Shown: one piece after another, positions 1-6,312 of the stretch
Layout of the letters: the number at the start of each line of letters is the position of its first letter
Position numbering within the stretch: position 1 is the stretch's first letter
NCBI GenBank assembly: GCA_036939755.1
Contig: JALLAZ010001053.1
Span: 1 to 10,485, forward strand
From: Stephanodiscus triporus
Taxonomy: Eukaryota; Bacillariophyta; Thalassiosirophyceae; Thalassiosirales; Thalassiosiraceae
Reading direction: 5' to 3'
DNA length: 10,485 nt
The notes under the pieces: generated by a model
The model's input: the letters and a program-made list of their open reading frames with translations, nothing else
Database searches by the model: none
Told to the model about the DNA's origin: nothing
Program-made: the position numbers and the translations under genes

Positions 1-84
1 ATAGATTTAGTGTCTGGTGCTTAAACCCCGGTGGTGCTTAAACCCCGGTCTATACAGTAAATAAAGTGAGCTTCCGCTCTTACA
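1..84 (-). repeat. Start of the 3' LTR of the copia element (truncated by window edge)
   Basis: On the minus strand the pol stop codon at 91-89 is followed at once by TGTAAGAG starting at 84. LTRs normally start with TG and sit directly after a polypurine tract; here the purine-rich AAGAGGAGATAG lies just before and overlaps the end of pol. This placement is inferred from position and the TG only. The second LTR copy needed for proof is not in the window. Confidence 0.45.
16..49. repeat. Perfect 17-bp tandem repeat, two copies
   Basis: The unit GGTGCTTAAACCCCGGT occurs at 16-32 and again without change at 33-49. It lies inside the putative LTR start (U3 side), where repeated short motifs often carry promoter activity, but no function can be read from it. 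Confidence 0.9.
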
Positions 85-88
85 CCTA

Positions 89-825
89 CTATCTCCTCTT
101 GCTTGATGATCCGACTTGCCACGTCACTTGTCGGAGTTTCGCCACTCCTAGATTCTGCATACGGTGTGTATGTGTACGCATGTGTAGATAACTCTCCCCA
201 AATTGTCTGCCTTTCTCCCGTCCAGGAAGTAGATTCTCATTCTGCCCAACACACTCCTGCGGTGCCCTGGAATAGGAAGCGATATCCTTTTTCCATGACA
301 CCGTCTTGAGGGCAGGAATGGATGCCGGGTCGTTGTCTTTGGGAGGGTCGTCATAGTTTACATGACAATTCATCAATTCTGCTCGCATGACGCGAAATGC
401 TGTTCCCTGCAACGGCTTGGTCATCACGTCTGCCCACATCTCTTCTGCTGGACAGTCAATCAATTTTATCTCTCCATCATCCACTCTGTCTTTTATGAAG
501 AAGAACTTTGCCTTGATGTGCTTCATCTTTTTGCCGCTCGACATTTTGCCGTTCTTTAGAAGCAGTTGCGAGCTGATATTGACATTTTGCCGTTCTTTAT
601 AAGTAGTTGCGAGCTGATATTGTCTTGGTATAATCCGATGCACTCTACCTCGTACCCCTGTGCTTGTATAAAATGCAGAGACCACAGCATTTCTGGCATA
701 AACATGTCTGCTGTCACAAGTTCTGTCTCGGTGGAACTTCTTGTGTTTAGTTTCAGCTTTCTCGAGTAGCTCAATGTTGCTCCACGTCCCAAGGTAAACA
801 CCGCTCCCCCTTGTCCCTTGCAATC
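89..825 (-). pseudogene. Copia pol, RNase H and C-terminal tail, broken
   Basis: This is the RNase H end of the copia pol polyprotein, which removes RNA from the RNA-DNA hybrid during reverse transcription. Just after the TAA at 828-826 the frame continues with TLGRGATLSYSRKLKLNTRS, then STETELVTADM, which is typical of copia RNase H. At 540-621 a 41-bp tandem duplication shifts the frame. After it, the text resumes in another frame with KNGKMSSGKKMKHIKAKFFF, then ADVMTKPLQG, the well-known copia C-terminal motif, and PQECVG near the end, stopping at TAG 91-89. Without the duplicated unit the two frames would be continuous. The frame cannot be translated as one protein, so this is a pseudogene. 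Confidence 0.88.
540..621. repeat. 41-bp tandem duplication inside RNase H
   Basis: The unit begins GACATTTTGCCGTTCTTTA and occurs at 540-580 and 581-621 with two mismatches (39 of 41 identical). On the minus strand it encodes NISSQLL(L/I)KNGKMS twice. Because 41 is not a multiple of three, the second copy shifts the frame of RNase H. Confidence 0.95.
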
Positions 826-2166
826 TTAGTGTGCATTATGCGATCCGTCTACATACCATTTCAGCACTCCAAGGTTGTCCATTGTTAGTTTTAACTTCAG
901 ATACTTTGTTCCATTCAGGTACTTCAAGACCCATTTCAGCTTGCCCCAATCGACCTCGTCTGGATCCTCTCTGGTTGTGAGGAATGCGACTGCCGTCTGG
1001 ATATCTCGCCTGGCCCTTGCCCCAATGAATAGCAGTTGTGCCACCGTATGGTGGAAGGCCAATGCTTGCTCCTCACTAAGGTTCCTTGCTTCGCTCTTGT
1101 CTCTGTTGACGAAGAGTTTGTCGTGGGCCAGTGTCGCTGCCCTTCCTTTTATCAGTTCTGGGAATTCATTTATCACGTTCTTCAAGTAGTCGATCATCGA
1201 CACCTCCAGCGTTCCGTTCTCATGGAATTCCATGTCCACTCCGAGATAATCGTGTTTCCTCCCAAGATGCATGCTCAGGTTGGGCCCGTACAGCTTCCCC
1301 ATGTGGCACGAGAACTTTGTCAGTTCAAAGTCGTCCTTGCATGTTGCCATCAAGTCGTCCACATGCCACACCACCGTCAGCTGCTTGCCCGACTTCGTCT
1401 CCATGTTCACCACGCACGGATCATATGGGTTGACCACCAGTCCGTACTGCTCAAACTCTTTCCTCAATTTCCAATAGAACAGCAAGCTGGCCTGCATTAG
1501 CCTGTATAGCGCCTTCTGAAGCTTCACGTAAACGATCCTCGTTCCTTTCCTGTCCACAGTGATATACTTCCTGTAAATCTCGGGAGCAATCTGATTCATC
1601 ATGTTGGCCAATTCTATCTTTAGCACCATTATCACGTCTTCATCCACGTTTGTGTTAACGAACGCACTTGGTACGTCATAGCATCTGATTCTTCTACCTT
1701 CGCTCGCTGCTATCGTCGCCGTGATAAACGTCGACTCCGTTGACACAGTGGGTAAGGCCGCATCCTCCTTTGGGATGTATGCTCGTTGCGGAGCCTCGTT
1801 GATGCACGCTCGTCCCTTGATGTCCCCCGTTCGTTTTTCTTTTAGGAAGAGCAACAAGGAAAGCGCCCTCATTCTCTCCTCTCGGGACAGCTTATCCGCT
1901 GCCATGGGCGTCCACGTGTCCATGATGTGCAGCTGCGTCAGCTCTTTCACCGCTGCTGTTTGTCCGCTTGACCCAAATTTCCGTAATCCTGGTTTCAGGT
2001 TGTATTGCATCATTAGATAGGCCATCACCCCGAGTTCATCTTCCAATTATGTACACATCTCCTGATCCACTTGATGTGTTGTGTTGTCCACGAAGCTCTT
2101 GGATGTGGCTGTCATTGTGGTGGCCATCAATCGTTCCTCCTTGGTCATCCTTGCCAATCTGTTGCC
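826..2166 (-). pseudogene. Copia pol, reverse transcriptase domain, with internal stops
   Basis: This is the reverse transcriptase of the copia polyprotein, which copies the element's RNA into DNA in the cytoplasm. In the stretch from 2046 down (406 residues to the TAA at 828-826) the motifs come in the expected order: KEKRTGDIKGRACI near residue 70, motif A CYDVPSAF with Asp124, KALYRLMQASLLFY near 178, NPYDPCVVN near 206, and the catalytic HVDD at 228-231. The C-terminal LKWYVDGS starts RNase H. The catalytic aspartates are kept. The upstream sequence from 2166 to 2050 stays in the same frame (including MTKEERLMATT and DNTTHQVDQEMCT) but is separated by TAA at 2049-2047, and TAG at 2169-2167 lies above that. 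The ATG nearest the 2046 end is not a natural start; this is an interior part of a polyprotein. Confidence 0.93.
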
Positions 2167-2169
2167 CTA

Positions 2170-2797
2170 GAGAAAACTCCTGTGTGCTCGCACCGACCCT
2201 AGCTGGAGAAAAGTTGTGCGTGGGGCGTACACGTCGTACGGCTGATTGCCAATCACACTCCTCCAAGCTCGTGATGGATAATGTCTGCCCACGGCTTTGG
2301 CTTCGTTGTCTGCCGCTGGGACCGCCGTAATCAAGGTATCCTCACTCTCGTCCCTAAGGGACTCTCCCGCATTGTCATCTGGGGGAAGAAGTCCCACGTC
2401 TGGGACGTCGAAAGTAATCTCGTTCATCCTCGTCTGCCTCAACAAGGGCAGGCCCTTGTGCCTGGGAAAGGTCATTTGCTCGAGCCTGTTGAATCACAGC
2501 AGCGGTATCTATGCCAGCATTGTGGAGGGCCGCGCCCGCTAGCTTGTGGAATTCCCGCTCTGGCTCTGCTGTCACGGTCTCAAAACCCTGCTCATTGTCT
2601 TTCAGCTCCACTCCTGGGAGCTCGGCGCTAATGTCAGAGTACACTGCTGTATCCTCATTCTCGTCCAACAGTCCCTGAAATTCAGGATCACCCTCCGGAA
2701 CTTCGTCGGTCCATTCGTATGGCTCGTTCCGACGACTCAGGAAGCGAAACTCGTCACGCCCCTGTTTCTCTCGTGCTCCGATCGCACTGATTCACCG
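2170..2797 (-). pseudogene. Copia pol, linker between integrase and reverse transcriptase, frameshifted
   Basis: This acidic low-complexity stretch joins the integrase to the reverse transcriptase in copia pol. From about 2790 down one frame reads AIGAREKQGRDEFRFLSRRN, then PYEWTDEVPEGDPEFQGLL and AELPGVELKDNEQGFETV, to a stop at 2375. A second frame, overlapping at 2375-2475, continues with NEITFDVPDVGLLPPDDNAG and then RAWRSVIGNQPYD, YAPRTTFLQLGSVRAHRSFL before TAG at 2169-2167. A frame change therefore lies between 2375 and 2475. The wording resembles diatom copia pol from memory; no alignment was run. The upstream end marks the deletion that removed protease and integrase. Confidence 0.78.
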
Positions 2798-2891
2798 GAT
2801 CACTCGAGCCTGGACCTGTGGCAATAAGGGCCACATTGCGGCCATCCTCCTCAATGTTGCCCAGGTCCATTGTCTTCTTCTTGGTGGCCAT
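2798..2891 (-). pseudogene. Probable gag N-terminal fragment of the copia element
   Basis: An ATG at 2891-2889 opens a frame reading MATKKKTMDLGNIEEDG, then RNVALIATGPGSSDPVN. A lysine-rich start after an untranslated leader is what one expects of a gag polyprotein at the 5' end of a copia element. Around 2785-2797 this frame meets the pol linker in a different frame, so gag is fused directly to a late part of pol. Calling it gag is inference from position; gag is poorly conserved and no characteristic motif (zinc knuckle) is left. Confidence 0.5.
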
Positions 2892-3839
2892 GTACCTTGT
2901 TATTTGGAGTTGAGTGGAGTGACAGCCCTCCAACTACAGGCAATGGCGTTGGGGGACATGCCTCCCTCTACATCACCCTCTGGTGAAGGAACTGGTTCTC
3001 CTTCCCAGGCACAGAGGACTCCCCTGCAGGCGCTTGCACCCTGCGGACCAAGTTGGACGAGAAGGCCACGACCGTCGGACCCTTCATGGCATCCATGGAA
3101 TTGTATGGGGAGGTCAAAGACGCCATCCACGGGAGGCGGGGACGACTCGACGGACTGCTCCGTGTGAAGGTTATATTAGTCAAGTGAGGCCGTCTTCTTC
3201 CTCGAAATCCCCCTCTCCCTACCCCCCAAATGTGTGGTGAAGTCCACCCGTTCTCGGGAAGCGACAGCGGCATCCACATTCAGAGGGAGGGGATGGACTG
3301 GAAGTGGAAGACTCGGCGGTGGCGGACGGCTGATGATGCAAGAGGCAGTCGACGCCACCAGCAGCAATGAAGAAGATGAGGGGATGGGGGAAATATTGAG
3401 GTGGGGGGTTAGGGTGAGTAAAATAATAATTGCGGGGGGGGGGAGCCACCAGGAAAGAGGAAGCCAGGCGCAGACAAAGTCCTCGCCTCGGGGGAGGCCA
3501 GACCGTATGAAGGTCTTTCCCGCCTGAAAACGAAGACACAGCAAAAAAAAAGAAGTGTGAAGGGGACTCACGCGTTGGCTTTCCCGCTTCTCACCTCAGC
3601 CCCACAGGTAAATAGAGTATTTATTTACGTGGGATCTCATTTCACGTGAATTCAAAAACGGGAAGCACACCGAAATTCAAATACGAGAAGCTGCCATCGT
3701 TGCTCAAAACATCCATTAAGACCCCCCCCTGACATGACTCCGAGCAAAAAACTAAATCAAAAAGAAAGCACCATCCATTCCCATTTCCCATATTACATAC
3801 CACGGTGCATCCTAAAACCACCCCCAACATTATTTGACG
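2892..3839. other. Stretch with no convincing gene
   Basis: Frames on both strands are open but have low-complexity Pro/Ser/Gly/Arg products. A possible coding remnant at 3015-3187 is listed separately. There is a good splice-donor-like GTGAGTAAA at 3414-3422 on the plus strand and a pyrimidine-rich acceptor-like CCCCACAG ending at 3607, so an unrecognised spliced gene is possible, but no exon pair with a sensible product was found. Mononucleotide runs occur near 3430-3442 (G) and 3542-3550 (A). No copy of the putative LTR sequence from 1-84 is present here. Confidence 0.5.
3015..3187 (+). other. Possible coding remnant or exon, function unknown
   Basis: From about 3015 one plus-strand frame reads CTLRTKLDEKATTVGPFMAS, then MELYGEVKDAIHGRRGRLDG and LLRVKVILVK, ending at TGA 3185-3187. 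The amino acid mix is balanced and amphipathic, and most third codon positions are G or C, unlike the Pro/Arg-rich products of neighbouring frames. The frame is closed upstream by a TGA near 2987, and there is no good ATG. It could be an exon, since TTCTCCTTCCCAG just before it looks like a splice acceptor, or a frameshifted fragment of another element, because the frame beginning at 2904 (VTALQLQAMALGDMPPSTSP) also looks protein-like. Not recognised. Confidence 0.25.
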
Positions 3840-4286
3840 ATGAGACCGCCGCTGTCGCCTGCCTCGATTATCAGGGGAAGAACGACGCCTCGGAGGGGGG
3901 AGGGATCGCCGCGCGAAGAACGACGCCAACCTCCGCCGTCGGCGACATCAGACTGCCCAAATGCGACGAATACGATGACTGCGTCCGAGGGGGGGGCGCC
4001 GACCGCGACGTCGGTCCCTCCGCCACCGCCCGTCGAAAACAAAAATATGCGGGCTACTTCTTGGTCCGAGTTTCAAGACAACTTTTTCATTGACGTGGTT
4101 ATGTGTGGTGCATTTTTAGGTTTTCGCTCGTGGCAACCAAAGAAGAGAGCCGAACAATATAATGTGTGGGCTACTTCTTGGTCTGAGTTTCAAGACAACT
4201 TCGTCATCGATGTGGTTATGTGTGGTGCATTTTTAGCCAACAGTTCTGAACATTCTGATGCTGGTAGTTGTGTTTACTCTCAATAG
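3840..4286 (+). CDS. Hypothetical protein with two in-frame 23-residue repeats
   Basis: I do not recognise this gene. The first ATG in the frame is at 3840 and the stop TAG is at 4284-4286, giving 148 residues. The first 70 or so residues are basic and rich in Pro, Ser, Thr and Arg, ending in a VPPPPPVENK stretch. Then comes a repeat: ATSWSEFQDNFFIDVVMCGA (plus FL), a 16-residue spacer with WQPKKRAEQYN, and ATSWSEFQDNFVIDVVMCGA (plus FL). The C-terminus is SSEHSDAGSCVYSQ. Each repeat has one hydrophobic segment (IDVVMCGAFL), too short for a confident membrane helix. The N-terminal part may not be translated, with the true start at a downstream ATG (3972 or 4047). It is convergent with the fibrillin gene, about 220 bases between stops. 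Confidence 0.4.
   Translation: MRPPLSPASIIRGRTTPRRGEGSPREERRQPPPSATSDCPNATNTMTASEGGAPTATSVPPPPPVENKNMRATSWSEFQDNFFIDVVMCGAFLGFRSWQPKKRAEQYNVWATSWSEFQDNFVIDVVMCGAFLANSSEHSDAGSCVYSQ
4051..4236 (+). repeat. 69-bp direct repeat, copies 117 bp apart
   Basis: The unit from GGGCTACTTCTTGGTC to GTGGTGCATTTTTAG is found at 4051-4119 and 4168-4236 with five differences (64 of 69 identical). The offset of 117 bases keeps the reading frame. In the frame of the small gene, four of the five differences are silent third-position changes (TCC/TCT, TTT/TTC, ATT/ATC, GAC/GAT) and one changes Phe to Val. This pattern favours the frame being, or having been, translated. Confidence 0.92.
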
Positions 4287-4505
4287 AGTATTTACGGTTC
4301 TTCTTGTAAATAACCCTTAATTGTGATGATGGTAGATTCATAAAGATAGGCGAGTTCAATTCTGAGCGGCATCTGTATTCACCACGTTAGCCAAGACATA
4401 CTGGCATCATTCCTTCCAAAGTCTGTGTGAGGAGTGTAATACCTTTGTTTTTGATTTCGTCCGATGTCGTACATCATCGATCAACACTAAATATGGTTAT
4501 GGATC

Positions 4506-6004
4506 TCATTCTACTCCCTCATTTTCTTTTTTGTCATCCGCCTCATCGTCAACCGTGGCGGACGTCGTCTCGACGGCGGCGGAAGGAGTCTCGATGGTCG
4601 CCATCGACGCATCGTTTCCCTCATCGGTCCCATTTAGCATCTCGTCTACCTCGACGGTCCCCTTGAGCGCCTCGTCTACCTCGTCGTTGATCCGCGGCGC
4701 CAACACGACGGCGTCGTCGACGTCGCCACCAACCAACGCGCCGTCGGTCGCCGCCGCGCCATCCACCGCGTCGTCGTCTAACGATGCCAGCAGCGCGCTG
4801 CCCTCGCGAACAAAGACGCGGAGCTGCTCTGACACGGGGCCGGAGGTACGACTCAGGCGGACATCAGCGTCGACGTACGGCGTGTCGAAGTACCCGACGT
4901 TTAGGAAGTCGCCGAGGACGTTGTTCAGGCCGAAGACGTCTTCGCCGTCAGGATCGAGGTACCTGGACGTCCCGGCGACGTTAACTGGGCGTCGTGGGCG
5001 GGAGGCGGAAAGATGAGCACGGGCGTCAGATGTCACGACAAGGAAAAGACGAAAGCACGAGAGGCGAAAATAAACGGAGCCATGGCGGTCGGGCGAACGA
5101 ATGCGGCGGACGACGGAGACTCACGAATGGAACTGGTCCACGCGATTTTCGTCCTCAACACAGGCATCGAGCTCTCGACCTCGGCCTTGTGCACCAGCAC
5201 GACCTTCGCCTTCTTCAATTTCAGAGGATTGACGAAGTCGAGCAATTTGTCCAATTTCGGCGCGAGAGACGACGACGACGACGACGATCCGAAGGGAAAA
5301 TACTCCGGCAGTATCCCATCCAACGTCTCCAACGGCACGAATTCGATCACGTTGTCGACACGGTCGATAATACCGGATTCGCCGACGCTACGTATGCGCT
5401 GGATCACCCCTATAGACCTCTTGATCGCCTCCCGTAGCGAATCGAGCGGGGTCTCCTTCATCTTAGTAGTCGTCTCTTTGGATTCGTTCTCCTTCCTGCC
5501 GCGACCGCGCGGCGGAAGATTGGCGGTGGCGATCAGCGTCCAATCCCCGAGCAACGCATGCGCGGACGAAGAAGAAGGGGCCGCGGCGGATGCTGCCAAC
5601 GACTCGAATCTGACGAATTCGTCCCGGAATCTCATCGCGTCGCACGGCGAGGACACGAAGACCTTCCCCGCGGCAGATTTCGACGACAGATCGAGGGAGA
5701 GGGAGACGAGACGATCACGCGCCGCAGTGACGAGCAGGTCCCCATCGACGTCGTCCGTCGACGCGGACGAGAGCGACGACGACGACGACGACGACGACGA
5801 CATCGGCAGTGGCGATCGCGCCGAACGACGGGGATTGACGAACGCCGATGGCGGTCGTCCGCCCCGTGCGACGACGGACGACGACGACGACGACGGGGAG
5901 TGGAACGCGATGCACGGCGAGGACCGGAAGAGGAGCGCCGACGACGCCGAGAGCAGCGCGAGTACGGCGGCGCCGCGGGGGCGGACGGTCGAAGACGTAG
6001 GCAT
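4506..6004 (-). CDS. Plastid lipid-associated protein / fibrillin (PAP family), two exons
   Basis: Fibrillins are plastid lipid-binding proteins of plastoglobules and thylakoids. The model is exon 1 at 6004-5125 and exon 2 at 4984-4506, joined in phase, giving 452 residues. Residues 13-26 are a hydrophobic signal-peptide core; a likely cleavage site at PCIA/FHSP puts Phe first, like the ASAFAP motif of diatom plastid proteins, and a Ser/Arg-rich transit peptide follows. Family hallmarks are LLGDWTLIATANLPP (151-165), IGVIQRIRS (198-206) with IIDRVDNVIEF (212-222), and, in exon 2, GYFDTPYVDADVRLSR (324-339) with LRVFVREG (348-355). After this the tail is about 97 residues, acidic and low in complexity, unusual for the family. 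Poly-Ser tracts come from GTC repeats. The start is the only ATG that gives the signal peptide. The family call is strong; the subfamily cannot be fixed. Confidence 0.85.
4985..5124 (-). other. 140-bp GT-AG intron of the fibrillin gene
   Basis: On the minus strand the donor is CATTC/GTGAGTCTCC at 5125/5124 and the acceptor is CGACGCCCAG/TTAAC at 4985/4984, preceded by a pyrimidine-rich CTCATCTTTCCGCCTCCCGC. Exon 1 is 880 bases and ends in phase 1; exon 2 supplies the other two bases of a Leu codon and continues in frame. Splicing joins the N-terminal and C-terminal halves of the fibrillin domain, which lie in different frames. Without splicing the frame stops at 5033. Confidence 0.82.
5268..5288. 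repeat. (GAC)n microsatellite in fibrillin exon 1
   Basis: Six GAC units and one GAT. On the minus strand it is read as part of a run of serines (residues 240-246) in the loop between PEYFPFG and LAPKLDKLL of the fibrillin, so length changes by whole units would be tolerated. Confidence 0.9.
5775..5801. repeat. (GAC)9 microsatellite in fibrillin transit peptide
   Basis: Nine perfect GAC units on the plus strand. On the minus strand they encode the serine run at about residues 69-77, within the predicted transit peptide. A similar tract of six units lies at 5877-5894, encoding the Ser run just after the predicted signal-peptide cleavage site. Confidence 0.92.
5877..5894. repeat. (GAC)6 microsatellite after the signal peptide
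   Basis: Six perfect GAC units, read on the minus strand as serines just after FHSP at the predicted cleavage site of the fibrillin signal peptide. Confidence 0.9.
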
Positions 6005-6312
6005 TGCGGGCGATCTTTTAATTGGCTGTTCGCTCTCTGCACTCGAGTCACCCTACGCTGTCGGGATGTTATGTCGATAGCGGAGTGCCGGACGGAATAT
6101 TGCAAACGAAGCAAGGTCGTGACGAGGCAACGAACTGGTCTTGCTGGCTGTGTGCGCTGGCGGCAGGGCAGGAAAAAACCAGAAAAAATATTTTCAGGGG
6201 GGAAGGGGCTCGGGCACCACCTCCCAACGCTCATTTCGGTATGCGGAAACAACTGTGGGCGGGAAGATGACGGCGTCTGTTTGAACCTTCCCCCTCCCTC
6301 CTCCCTCTCACA
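6005..6312. promoter_or_regulatory. Divergent promoter region between fibrillin and the 427-residue gene
   Basis: The two ATGs (6004 on minus, 6313 on plus) are 308 bases apart and point away from each other, so this stretch should hold both promoters and 5' leaders. On the minus strand CCAATTAAAAG lies at 6015-6025, a CCAAT-like element very close to the fibrillin ATG. On the plus side there is GGGCGGGAA at 6257-6265, which resembles an E2F site, and a pyrimidine-rich leader CTTCCCCCTCCCTCCTCC just before the ATG. No clear TATA box was seen. The motif readings are weak; the divergent layout is what the sequence shows. Confidence 0.4.

Larger units (their letters stand above)
1..2891 (-). mobile_element. 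Decayed Ty1/copia LTR retrotransposon (diatom CoDi-like)
   Basis: Reading the minus strand from 2891 down to 1, the parts come in copia order: a gag-like start, an acidic linker that in copia elements lies between integrase and reverse transcriptase, reverse transcriptase, RNase H, a stop codon, a purine-rich stretch and the start of an LTR. Most of gag, the protease and the integrase are missing, so the element is internally deleted. The remaining frame has stops at 2167-2169, 2047-2049 and 826-828, a frameshift in the linker and a 41-bp duplication in RNase H, so it cannot make its proteins. The reverse transcriptase signature HVDD and the surrounding wording match diatom copia elements as I remember them. 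The 5' LTR was not found upstream of the gag start, and the 3' LTR runs off the window. Confidence 0.9.

Noticed and set aside
875..1500. Plus-strand open frames opposite reverse transcriptase
   Set aside because: Antisense shadows of the clear reverse transcriptase frame; Cys/His/Pro-rich products without motifs.
3176..3571. Minus-strand 131-residue Pro/Ser-rich frame
   Set aside because: Low complexity, no conserved-looking text, contains homopolymer runs; treated as non-coding.
3608..4296. Shared AATAGAGTATTTA at about 3611 and 4283 as possible element ends
   Set aside because: A 13-base A+T-rich match without inverted repeats, target duplication or any transposase; likely chance.
5013..6080. 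Long plus-strand open frame of 355 residues opposite the fibrillin gene
   Set aside because: It lies antisense to the well-supported fibrillin exons, its product is Asp/Arg/Ser low complexity, and it is explained by the G+C-rich codon pattern and GAC repeats of the real gene.
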